From NCBI GenBank assembly GCA_016871615.1, contig VHCX01000027.1:1-43058 (forward strand): a stretch of 43,058 nucleotides of DNA, given 5' to 3'. A model generated the notes under the pieces. It had not been told where the DNA came from. It worked only from the letters and a program-made list of their open reading frames with translations, and ran no database searches. Source of the stretch: Verrucomicrobiota bacterium. Lineage in GTDB: Bacteria > Verrucomicrobiota > Verrucomicrobiia > Limisphaerales > UBA9464. Shown here piece after piece: positions 17,146-25,044 of this stretch; the first letter of the stretch is position 1; the number at the start of each line of letters is the position of its first letter. The translations under genes were made by a program, and so were the position numbers.

Positions 17146-18639
17146 TCAGGCCGATGGTGGCGCGCCGTGACGGTCGGCTCCATCGGCCCCATCGGCTCCG
17201 TCCGATGGAACGGGGCCCTCGAATTTGTCCCCGGATTTGTCCCCGGATTTGCCCTCCGCCGTCCACGCGGTCTCCGACACCCACCGGAGCGCCCCCTCCA
17301 GGTCGGCGTATTCCCCGTCCAGTTGGGCGGCGTAGGCCTGCTGGAGCAGTTTTCCCAAGGCCGGTCCCCCGACCCATCCCCGGGCCAGCAGATGACGCCC
17401 CTGCAGGATCGGCGCCGGCGCAGCCGCCTGCAGCTGAAGGGCGCCTGCGGCCTCGCGAAGCTGCTGCACCGACCGAGGCACCCCGGCCGGACGCGGGGGG
17501 CGCCCCGAGGCGTCGGCGGTCATCACGGCGCAGAGTTCGTCGATGGTCGAGGGCCGGAGCCGCACGGACAATCGGCGAACCATGCGTGCGGACGGATCCT
17601 CGGAGTGGACCATGTGGTTGGTCACCAGCGGCACCACCCGGTCGACCAGCGTCTCCTGGAAGCCGATGCGCCGCAGGAAGGCCGCAGCGAGGCCTCCACC
17701 AACGCCCTCGTGGCCGGGCGAGACGACCCGCTCCCGGCCATCCCGCACCTCGGTCCGGGTGCAGGTCGCCTTGCCCGTGTCGTGCAACAACACGGCCATC
17801 ATCAGGACCAGCCGGCGCTCCGCCGGGGACGCCTTCCAGTCGGGATCGGCGACCAGCGCATCCACCGCATGCCCCGTGTGGATCCAGACATCGCCCTCGG
17901 GATGCCACAGCGGATCCTGAGGGACCCCCACCACCGCGGCCAGCTCCGGCAGGGGCCCCAACCACCCGCTGTCCTTGAGGAAGGCGAGCCCCATCGAGGG
18001 ACGGACCGAGCGGGTGGCCCACTTCAGCCACTCCTCGCGCACCCGCTCCACGGCCAGCTCCTCGTAGGCGCCGACGATGGATCGGCACAGGGCCAGGGTC
18101 TCGGGCGCGCCCCGCAGGGCGAAGCGGCCGGCGAACTGCATGCCGCGCAGGACGCGCAGCGGATCCTCCGGAAAGGCCGGGCTCGTGTGGCGCAGGAGCC
18201 CCGCCCGGAGGTCCGCCCGCCCGCCATGCGGGTCCATCAGCCCGCCGGTCCGCGGGTCCCAGAGCATCGAGTTGATCGTGAAGTCGCGCCGTGCGGAAGC
18301 CTCGGCCGGGTTGAGGTCGGGATCGAACTCGATGTCGAACCCCTTGTGGCCGGGGCCTCGCTTGGAATCCCTGCGGGGCACCGAGAAATCCCACACGGCC
18401 CCGCTGGCATGGGTGAGCTTCACCACCCCGAAGGACTTGCCCACCCAGTCCGCCCGGCCATGCCGCGAGAGCACCCGGACCAGGTCGGGATACGCCACGC
18501 CGTACACCTCGATGTCGATGTCCACGACGGGCACGCCCAGCAGCCAGTCCCGCACACAGCCGCCGACCAGGTAGGACCGGCCCAGCTCGGAGGTGGACCT
18601 GAGCAGCGCCAACAGTTCGGGAGGCAGGATGTCGACCAT
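17146..18639 (-). CDS. tRNA nucleotidyltransferase/poly(A) polymerase family protein with HD domain
   Basis: 497 residues. The class II nucleotidyltransferase head has GGCVRD (26-31), the metal-binding pair Asp40/Asp42 in VDIDIE, and RRDFTINSM (117-125), the hallmark of CCA-adding enzymes. A head-and-neck region follows, then an HD phosphohydrolase-like domain with LLHDTGKA (His286, Asp287). It probably adds or repairs the CCA end of tRNAs, while the HD part may remove cyclic phosphates. The last ~35 residues are low-complexity repeats (KSGD units, then GAD units) encoded by short tandem DNA repeats. ATG 18639 is preferred; an in-frame GTG at 18678 would overlap the cupin gene. Last gene of a glmM-cupin-cca operon. 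Confidence 0.92.
   Translation of the reverse strand: MVDILPPELLALLRSTSELGRSYLVGGCVRDWLLGVPVVDIDIEVYGVAYPDLVRVLSRHGRADWVGKSFGVVKLTHASGAVWDFSVPRRDSKRGPGHKGFDIEFDPDLNPAEASARRDFTINSMLWDPRTGGLMDPHGGRADLRAGLLRHTSPAFPEDPLRVLRGMQFAGRFALRGAPETLALCRSIVGAYEELAVERVREEWLKWATRSVRPSMGLAFLKDSGWLGPLPELAAVVGVPQDPLWHPEGDVWIHTGHAVDALVADPDWKASPAERRLVLMMAVLLHDTGKATCTRTEVRDGRERVVSPGHEGVGGGLAAAFLRRIGFQETLVDRVVPLVTNHMVHSEDPSARMVRRLSVRLRPSTIDELCAVMTADASGRPPRPAGVPRSVQQLREAAGALQLQAAAPAPILQGRHLLARGWVGGPALGKLLQQAYAAQLDGEYADLEGALRWVSETAWTAEGKSGDKSGDKFEGPVPSDGADGADGADRHGAPPSA
17174..17254. repeat. Short tandem repeats in the 3' end of the nucleotidyltransferase gene
   Basis: Three 9-bp units of the form TCGGCTCCA (17174-17200) encode the Asp-Gly-Ala repeats. 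About 2.7 units of the 12-bp ATTTGTCCCCGG (17223-17234, 17235-17246, partial from 17247) encode Lys-Ser-Gly-Asp repeats. Both unit lengths are multiples of three, so copy-number change would keep the frame. Confidence 0.85.
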
Positions 18640-18668
18640 GGGATCGGCGGGCCCCGCGGCGCCGGGGT

Positions 18669-19112
18669 TCAGCGGCACTCCGGCAGGCCGAGACTGCGGC
18701 GAAGGCTCGCCCAGGGCTCATGGTCCCACTCGTTGACCGTGCCAGGCTCCTCGGCTTCCACCGGCGAGAGCATCGCCAGGAAGATGACCGGTTCGCGGAA
18801 GGGGTTGTAGGTGCCGTGGATCTCGTTCTTCGGCATCAGCACCATTTCGCCGGGCTTGAGGATCCGGTGTTCCTGGCCGCACCACTGCTCGGCCTGACCG
18901 GACAGCACATAGATGATCTCCTCGCGCGTCGGGTGCCGGTGGAAGCCATGGCAGCGTCCCGCATCGAGGGTGGCCCGGACCAGCAGCAGGGATTCGCAGG
19001 GCACGATGCCCGGACGCGAGAGCCACGTGTTGAGCGTGTGGGGCGTCAGGTCGGTCTGGCTTTCGGCCGCCGTGACGAAGCGCCGGCCGGAGTCCGCCCG
19101 CGGGGTGCTCAT
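18669..19112 (-). CDS. Cupin-domain protein
   Basis: 147 residues. A single cupin_2 barrel covers about 40-120, with the metal-binding pattern GFHRHPTREEIIYVLSG (the two His plus Glu of motif 1) and a shorter motif 2 around PKNEIHGTYNP. Such proteins bind a metal and often act as sugar isomerases, dioxygenases or ligand sensors; the specific role is not clear. It lies 4 nt after the glmM stop on the same strand and 29 nt before the tRNA nucleotidyltransferase start, so it is probably co-transcribed with both. No signal peptide. Confidence 0.88.
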   Translation of the reverse strand: MSTPRADSGRRFVTAAESQTDLTPHTLNTWLSRPGIVPCESLLLVRATLDAGRCHGFHRHPTREEIIYVLSGQAEQWCGQEHRILKPGEMVLMPKNEIHGTYNPFREPVIFLAMLSPVEAEEPGTVNEWDHEPWASLRRSLGLPECR

Positions 19113-19116
19113 GGGG

Positions 19117-20505
19117 TCAATCGGCCTTGCCGACCTGCCGGCGGATGGAGCCGCAGATGGCCGAGGACCACCGCTCCATGACCGCCGCGTCCGGGCCCTC
19201 GATGAGCAGGCGCGCCTTGGGTTCGGTGCCCGAGTAGCGCAGCAACACGCGTCCGCCGTGAGGCTGGACCTCCGACTCAGCCTGCTTCACCAGGTCGAGA
19301 ATCTCCTCCAGTTCGTCGAAGGGGGTCTTCACCCGGACGGCCACATTGGTCACCAGTTGCGGATACCGGGTCCAGCAACGGGCCAGCCTCGAGAGCGGCT
19401 CACCGCGGGTGCGCATGGCGCCGAGGATCTGCAACGCGGCGACCAGGCCGTCGCCGGTGCTGCTGTGGTCGCGGAAGATCAGGTGCCCGCTCTGCTCGCC
19501 GCCGAAGTTGAATCCGTTGGCCAGCATGCAATCGATCACATTCTTGTCGCCGACGGCCGTGCGCACCACCTCGCCACCAGCGGCGCGGATGGCGACATCG
19601 AGGCCTGCGTTGCTCATCACCGTGGCCACCAGCATCTTGTTGGCCAAGCGGCCCTCGGAAAGCATCTGGAGGGCGCTGATGGCCATGATGTCGTCGCCGT
19701 CCACGAGCTGGCCGGCCTCGTCGCACAGCAGCACCCGGTCGGCGTCCCCGTCGTGGGCGATGCCGAGGTCCGCCCGGTATTCGCGCACCTTGCTGCAGAT
19801 CAGCTGGGGGTGCATCGAGCCGCAGTCGCGGTTGATGTTGATGCCGTTGGGCTGCGTGCCGAAGGCGATGACCTCGGCCCCGAGTTCCTGGAGGACCATG
19901 GGGGTGGTCTTGTAGGAGGCGCCATGCCCGCAATCCACGACGATGCGCATGCCCTCGAGGGTCAGCGTCTTCGGAAAGGATGACTTGGCCTGCTCGACGT
20001 AGCGGCCGATCGCGTCGTCCACGCGCAGGGCCTTGCCGATCTCGCCGGCCGTCGGGCGGAAGGACTCGATCGCACCGCTGAAGACCAGGTCCTCGATCTG
20101 GCTTTCGGTCGGGTCGTCGAGCTTGTAGCCGTCGGGACCGAAGAACTTGATGCCGTTGTCCTCGTAGGGATTGTGCGAGGCGGTGATCACGATGCCGGCG
20201 TCGGCCCGCATGGAGCGCGTCACGTAGGCCACGCCCGGCGTGGGCAACGGTCCGATGAAGATCACGTCCACCCCCATCGACAACACCCCGGAGCTGATCG
20301 CGTTCTCGAGCATGTAGCCCGAGAGGCGAGTGTCCTTGCCGATGACGATGCGGTGCCGCACCCGGTTCCGGGCCTGGCCGTTGCGGTTCTTGAACACATG
20401 CGCCGCGGCCCGGCCCAGCTTCAGGGCCGTCTCGGCCGTCACCGGCTCGATGTTGGCCCGGCCCCGCACGCCGTCGGTCCCGAAGATCCGTTTCTGGTTG
20501 GACAT
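19117..20505 (-). CDS. glmM: Phosphoglucosamine mutase GlmM
   Basis: 462 residues. Converts glucosamine-6-phosphate to glucosamine-1-phosphate for UDP-GlcNAc and cell-wall synthesis. FGTDGVRG opens the protein, the phosphoserine loop is TASHNPYEDNG (Ser110), the metal-binding loop is DGDADR, the sugar-binding segment is GGEQSGH and the phosphate-binding site is RYSGTEPKARLL near the C terminus. All match GlmM better than other phosphohexomutases. ATG 20505 is preceded by AAGAAG at short distance. First gene of a minus-strand operon with the cupin and tRNA nucleotidyltransferase genes; divergent from recQ. Confidence 0.96.
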   Translation of the reverse strand: MSNQKRIFGTDGVRGRANIEPVTAETALKLGRAAAHVFKNRNGQARNRVRHRIVIGKDTRLSGYMLENAISSGVLSMGVDVIFIGPLPTPGVAYVTRSMRADAGIVITASHNPYEDNGIKFFGPDGYKLDDPTESQIEDLVFSGAIESFRPTAGEIGKALRVDDAIGRYVEQAKSSFPKTLTLEGMRIVVDCGHGASYKTTPMVLQELGAEVIAFGTQPNGININRDCGSMHPQLICSKVREYRADLGIAHDGDADRVLLCDEAGQLVDGDDIMAISALQMLSEGRLANKMLVATVMSNAGLDVAIRAAGGEVVRTAVGDKNVIDCMLANGFNFGGEQSGHLIFRDHSSTGDGLVAALQILGAMRTRGEPLSRLARCWTRYPQLVTNVAVRVKTPFDELEEILDLVKQAESEVQPHGGRVLLRYSGTEPKARLLIEGPDAAVMERWSSAICGSIRRQVGKAD

Positions 20506-20621
20506 AACTTCTTGGATCAACCTGCCAAAACCGTGTCCCGGCGGGCAACAGGCAATCCGGGAAATGGCGCCCGGCCGGTTCCCGCCCCGGGCCGCCGCCA
20601 TTCATTGGACGCCACCGCGCA

Positions 20622-20650
20622 TTGCCCTGCCACCGGCCGGGCCATAGGCT
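20622..20650 (+). promoter_or_regulatory. Candidate recQ promoter (TTGCCC-N17-TAGGCT)
   Basis: A -35-like TTGCCC (20622-20627) and -10-like TAGGCT (20645-20650) are separated by 17 nt. The -10 ends 12 nt before the GTG start of recQ, implying a very short leader. There is no clear Shine-Dalgarno site. Confidence 0.35.
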
Positions 20651-20662
20651 CGTGGCCAATCC

Positions 20663-22498
20663 GTGTCGCACGCCTCCGGCTCAACCTCCCTCAGGAACCT
20701 GCTCAAGCAGGTGTTCGGCTATACCGAGTTCCGTCCCCACCAGGAGGAGATCATCCGCGACGCGCTGGGCGGCCGGGACGTCTTCGCCCTGCTGCCCACC
20801 GGCGGGGGCAAGTCGCTGTGCTTCCAGTTGCCGGCCCTCGTGCGCTCCGGGCTCACCGTGGTGATCTCCCCCCTGATCGCCCTCATGAAGGACCAGGTGG
20901 ACCAACTCCAGGCCAATGGCGTGGCCGCCACTTTCCTGAACTCGTCGCTGTCCGAGAAGGAACGCAAGGCACGCTGGCGCGGACTGCACCAGGGGGAGTT
21001 CAAGCTGCTCTACCTGTCGCCGGAGCGGCTGATGATCGGCGAGGGCTCGCTCTTCGAGGCGCTGCGCCAGTGGAACGTGCAGCAGGTCGCCGTCGACGAG
21101 GCCCACTGCATCAGCGAGTGGGGGCACGACTTCCGGCCCGAGTACCGTCAGCTCTCGCTGTTGCGGGAGCAGTTCACCGACCTGCCCTTCATGGCGCTGA
21201 CGGCCACGGCCACGTTGCGGGTGCGCGACGACATCATCCGGCAACTGCGCCTGCGCGATGCCTCGGTGCACGTGGCCAGCTTCAACCGGCCCAATCTCAC
21301 CTACCGGGTGACGCCGAAGACCCAGGCCTACCGCCAGATCCTCGACTTCGTGAAGTCCCGGCCGAAGGAGAGCGGCATCGTGTACTGCTTCTCGCGGGCC
21401 TCGGCCGAGTCGGTCGCGTCCAAGCTCGCGCAAGATGGGGTGAGGTCGCTGCCCTACCACGCCGGACTGTCGGGCAAGGAACGCTCGGCCAACCAGGAAT
21501 CGTTCCTCCGCGACGAGGTGCGGGTGGTCTGCGCGACCATCGCCTTCGGCATGGGCATCAACAAACCCAACGTCCGCTTCGTCATCCACCACGACCTGCC
21601 CAAGAACATCGAGGGCTACTACCAGGAGACCGGCCGGGCCGGGCGCGACGGGCTCCCGGCCGAGTGCCTGCTGCTCTACAGCCCGGGCGACGTCGCCAAG
21701 CAGACGGCCTTCATCGCGGAAAAGACCGACCCGAAGGAGCAGCGCATCGCCCGCGAGCAACTGCAGCGCATCAGCCACTACGCCGACAGTTCGGAATGCC
21801 GGCGGGCCTCGTTGTTGGACTACTTCGGCGAGACCTACCCGCAACCCAACTGCGGCGCCTGCGACAACTGCCTCAGCCCGAGGTCGACGTGGGACGGCAC
21901 CGTGGCGGCGCAGAAGTTCCTGAGCTGCGTCTTCCGCATCCGCCAGAAGAGTGGCTTCGGCACCGGCTTCAAACACGTCATCGCCGTGCTCACGGGCAGC
22001 GGGTCCGGGAAGGTGATCCAGTGGGGGCACGACCAGCTCAGCACCTACGGCATCGGCTCCGATCTCGGGCGCAACGAATGGGCGTCGATCGGCCGCGAAC
22101 TCGTGCGCCTGGGCTACCTCCGGCAGACCTCCGAGCAGTTCAGCGTCCTGGAGATCACCCCGGAGGGCATGTCGGCCCTCAAAGACCGGCGGACCATCAC
22201 CCTCACCCGGCCCATGGAACGGCCGCGGCCGAAGGCCGAGCGGGTGGGCGACATCGCCTGCGACGAGTTGCTCTTCGAGAAGCTGCGCATCCTGCGCAAG
22301 GGGTTGGCCGACAGCCTCGGCGTGCCGCCGTACATCGTCTTCGGCGACAACTCCCTGCGCCTGATGGCCCGCGAGCTGCCCACGACCGACGAGGAGTTCC
22401 TGACGATCTCGGGCGTGGGCGAGCGCAAGCTGCGCGACTACGGCCGGGACTTCCTGGCCGAGATCCGCGAGCACCTGCGGAACAACCCGCGGAACTGA
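20663..22498 (+). CDS. recQ: ATP-dependent DNA helicase RecQ
   Basis: 611 residues from a GTG start. A 3'-5' helicase that unwinds forks and joints in recombination and repair. Walker A is PTGGGKS (45-51), the DEAH box lies in VDEAHCISEWGHDFRPEY, and motif VI is QETGRAGRDG. The zinc-binding RQC domain has Cys379, Cys397, Cys400 and Cys403, nearly the same spacing as E. coli RecQ. A winged helix follows and a C-terminal HRDC domain covers about 525-605. Length matches the family. It stands alone, divergent from glmM and convergent with argS. Confidence 0.97.
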   Translation: MSHASGSTSLRNLLKQVFGYTEFRPHQEEIIRDALGGRDVFALLPTGGGKSLCFQLPALVRSGLTVVISPLIALMKDQVDQLQANGVAATFLNSSLSEKERKARWRGLHQGEFKLLYLSPERLMIGEGSLFEALRQWNVQQVAVDEAHCISEWGHDFRPEYRQLSLLREQFTDLPFMALTATATLRVRDDIIRQLRLRDASVHVASFNRPNLTYRVTPKTQAYRQILDFVKSRPKESGIVYCFSRASAESVASKLAQDGVRSLPYHAGLSGKERSANQESFLRDEVRVVCATIAFGMGINKPNVRFVIHHDLPKNIEGYYQETGRAGRDGLPAECLLLYSPGDVAKQTAFIAEKTDPKEQRIAREQLQRISHYADSSECRRASLLDYFGETYPQPNCGACDNCLSPRSTWDGTVAAQKFLSCVFRIRQKSGFGTGFKHVIAVLTGSGSGKVIQWGHDQLSTYGIGSDLGRNEWASIGRELVRLGYLRQTSEQFSVLEITPEGMSALKDRRTITLTRPMERPRPKAERVGDIACDELLFEKLRILRKGLADSLGVPPYIVFGDNSLRLMARELPTTDEEFLTISGVGERKLRDYGRDFLAEIREHLRNNPRN

Positions 22499-22535
22499 GC
22501 CGGCCCCCGGGGCCTGCCGTCGCCCAAGGCCCGCC

Positions 22536-24296
22536 TCACATCTTCTCGGTGACCTCGATGCCCAGGGTCTCGAGACCCAGGCGGAGCACCCGGGCGCTCA
22601 ACCGGCACAGCGCCAGCCGGGTCGAGCGGGCCGGCTCCGAGGCCTTCAACACCGGGCAGGCCTCGTAGAAGGCGCTGTAGAGCCCGGCCAATTCATGCAG
22701 GTAGTTGCAGAGATAATTGGGCCGGCATTCCTGGGCGGCGGCCTCGAGGGTGTAGCCGAGGTTCATCAGGTGCCGCGCGAGCGCCAGCTCGGCGGGCTCG
22801 TTGAGAACGACCTCCGGGACCGCACCGGACCCCTCGCCGGCATCCCGGACGACCTTGGCCGCCCGGGTGTACTGGTACTGCACATAGGGGGCGGTGTTGC
22901 CCTGCAGGGCCAGCATCTTGTCCCACGAGAACACGTAGTCACTCTGGCGGTTGGGCAGGAGGTCCTGCCATTTCACGGCCCCGATGCCCACGATCCGGGC
23001 GATCTCGCGGCGCTCGGCCTCCGGTAGGTCGGGACGCTTCCCGGTCACCACCTGGAGGGCGCGCTCCTCGGCCTCGTCGAGCACGTCGGCCAGGCGGACG
23101 GTATCGCCGGAGCGGGTTTTGAAGGGCTTCCCGTCATCCCCGAGGATCTTGCCGAAGCCGATGTGCCGCAGGCGGGTCTTGCGGCACGCCTCGGGCTGCC
23201 AGCGGGCGAAGACATGGAACAACGCCCGGAAATGGCCCGATTGCCGGTCGTCCACCACATAGAGGATCTCGTCCGGGGCCCAAGTCCGCAGACGATGGTC
23301 CACCGTGGCCAGGTCGGTGGTCATGTAGTTGAAGCCGCCGTCGCTCTTGCGGATGAGCGCGGGCACATCCACCCACTCGCCGTCCCGGCTCACCAGGAAG
23401 GGATCCTCCTTGGGCGGCATCGTGCGGTCGCTGAAGACAGCGACGGCGCCATCGCTGGTCCGGGCGATGCCCGCGGCCAGCAACTCGTCCACCACACGGC
23501 CCAGTCCGGGGTTGTAGAAGCTCTCGCCAAGCGTGTGGTCGAAGCGCACACCGAGCCGGCCGTAGAGGGTGTCGAACTGGACCTGCGACAGACGGATCAT
23601 CTCCCGCCAGATCGCGAGGTTCTCCGGGTCGCCGGCCTGCAGACGGACCAGTTCCTGTCGGGCGGCCTCCAGACGGGCCGGATCGGCATCGCACTGGGTG
23701 TTGACCGCCTTGTAGAGGCGCTCCATCTCGGCGATCGGGTCACGTTCGAGGGCGGGCCGGTCGAGCAGTTCCTTCCATCCCACGAGCAGCTTGCCGAACT
23801 GGGTGCCCCAGTCGCCGATGTGGTTGTCGCTGATCACCCGGTGTCCGAGCAGGCGCCAGAGGCGCTGCAGCGCGTCTCCGATGCCCGTGGAACGGATGTG
23901 ACCGACGTGCATGGGCTTGGCCACGTTGGGCGACGAGAAGTCGAGGACCACCGTCCGCGGGCTCCCGGACCGCGGCACCAGGTCCGCCCGGCCCGAGGCC
24001 GCCTCCTCGACCCAGCCCGCGAGGGCCCGGGGCGTCAGGCGGAAATTGAGGAAGCCGGGCCCGGCGATCTCGACGGGTCCACAGCAGTCGGACACCTCGA
24101 GTCGGGCGACCACGTCGGCGGCCAACTGGCGCGGATTCAGGCGGGCCGCCTTGGCCACCAGCATCAGCGAGTTGCTCTGGTAGTCGCCGAAACGGGCCTC
24201 GGAGGCAGGCTGCACCTGCAGGATGGCAGGGTCGACGGAGGGGACCACGGCCGCCACCGCGGCGCACAACCGGGATTCAAGGACATGGTGGTACAT
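22536..24296 (-). CDS. argS: Arginine-tRNA ligase
   Basis: 586 residues. Charges tRNA-Arg with arginine. The N-terminal Add-1-type domain (about 1-100) includes FGDYQSN. The class I HIGH-type motif is in SPNVAKPMHVGHIRST, and the KMSKS equivalent is GDDGKPFKTRSGD, which in ArgS typically lacks the second lysine. The C-terminal DALR anticodon-binding domain includes YVQYQYTRAAKVVRDAG. Length is normal (E. coli 577). ATG 24296 has no obvious ribosome binding site. It lies 88 nt after the PTS IIA-like gene on the same strand and may share its transcript. Confidence 0.97.
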   Translation of the reverse strand: MYHHVLESRLCAAVAAVVPSVDPAILQVQPASEARFGDYQSNSLMLVAKAARLNPRQLAADVVARLEVSDCCGPVEIAGPGFLNFRLTPRALAGWVEEAASGRADLVPRSGSPRTVVLDFSSPNVAKPMHVGHIRSTGIGDALQRLWRLLGHRVISDNHIGDWGTQFGKLLVGWKELLDRPALERDPIAEMERLYKAVNTQCDADPARLEAARQELVRLQAGDPENLAIWREMIRLSQVQFDTLYGRLGVRFDHTLGESFYNPGLGRVVDELLAAGIARTSDGAVAVFSDRTMPPKEDPFLVSRDGEWVDVPALIRKSDGGFNYMTTDLATVDHRLRTWAPDEILYVVDDRQSGHFRALFHVFARWQPEACRKTRLRHIGFGKILGDDGKPFKTRSGDTVRLADVLDEAEERALQVVTGKRPDLPEAERREIARIVGIGAVKWQDLLPNRQSDYVFSWDKMLALQGNTAPYVQYQYTRAAKVVRDAGEGSGAVPEVVLNEPAELALARHLMNLGYTLEAAAQECRPNYLCNYLHELAGLYSAFYEACPVLKASEPARSTRLALCRLSARVLRLGLETLGIEVTEKM

Positions 24297-24384
24297 GGAA
24301 GGACGTGATCGGAGGCGGGCTGGAATCGGACGGACAGGGGAAGGAACGGACGGAGAGGGGGAACAGCACCCCGATGCCCGGGAG

Positions 24385-24855
24385 TCAGCGGAGGCCCTCG
24401 GAGAAGTCGCGGATCATCCGGATCATCGCCTCGGCGTCCGGAGCTTGGGTGATGGACTTCAGGAAGTCGTCGCGACGCAGCACCTTGGCGATGCCCGCCA
24501 GCGTGTGCAGGTGCCTCTGGAACTGTCCGGCCGGCACGAGGAACAGGGTGACCAGATGCACGGGCTGGTTGTCGAGGGCGTCGAAATCCACCCCGCCCCG
24601 GGAGCGGCCGAAGGCGGCGGTCACCTCGGGAATCAGGTCGGTCGAGGCGTGCGGGATGCCGATGCCGAAGCCGATGCCCGTGCTCATCGAGGTCTCGCGC
24701 TTCTTGACCACGGCCGTGACGGCCTCGCGGTGCTCCGGCAACACCTTGCCGGCGGCCACCAGGCAACCGATGAGTTCGTCGATCGCCTCCCAGCGGTTCT
24801 TGGCCGCGAGTTCAGGAACGATCTGCCGGGTCGTGAGGATGTCGCCAAGATTCAT
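24385..24855 (-). CDS. PTS IIA-like (fructose/nitrogen-regulatory type) protein
   Basis: 156 residues forming a complete PTS EIIA type-2 domain. The phosphorylatable histidine is His69 in GIGFGIGIPHAST. Stand-alone domains of this type (PtsN-like) usually relay phosphate for regulation and do not transport sugars. No other PTS component is in the window. ATG 24855 starts at the conserved LGDILTTRQIV helix. Upstream, TTGAAT (24898-24903 on the minus strand) could be a -35 box with a weak AGATGCT -10 about 17-18 nt on. Upstream of argS in the same direction. Confidence 0.9.
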   Translation of the reverse strand: MNLGDILTTRQIVPELAAKNRWEAIDELIGCLVAAGKVLPEHREAVTAVVKKRETSMSTGIGFGIGIPHASTDLIPEVTAAFGRSRGGVDFDALDNQPVHLVTLFLVPAGQFQRHLHTLAGIAKVLRRDDFLKSITQAPDAEAMIRMIRDFSEGLR

Positions 24856-25044
24856 GCTCGCCTGTGGACCGTTAGCATCTCGCCGCCCGAGCCGCGGATT
24901 CAAGCGTCATTTGCGGGACCCCATCTGCGGACATGCGGAGGATTTGGACGGCCGAAGGAAATCACCTGCCGCCTGCCCGACGCCGGCTTCCCCGGGAAGC
25001 CTCCCGGCGCCCCCCCGGGAAGATCGGAAGACCGGCCTTGAAAA

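Noticed and set aside
24870-24883. GTTAGCATCTCGCC resembling the sequence before the 38832 start
   Set aside because: 12 of 14 positions match the 38819-38831 promoter, but on the plus strand it is about 160 nt from the next plus gene and cannot be leaderless there. Left as coincidence.
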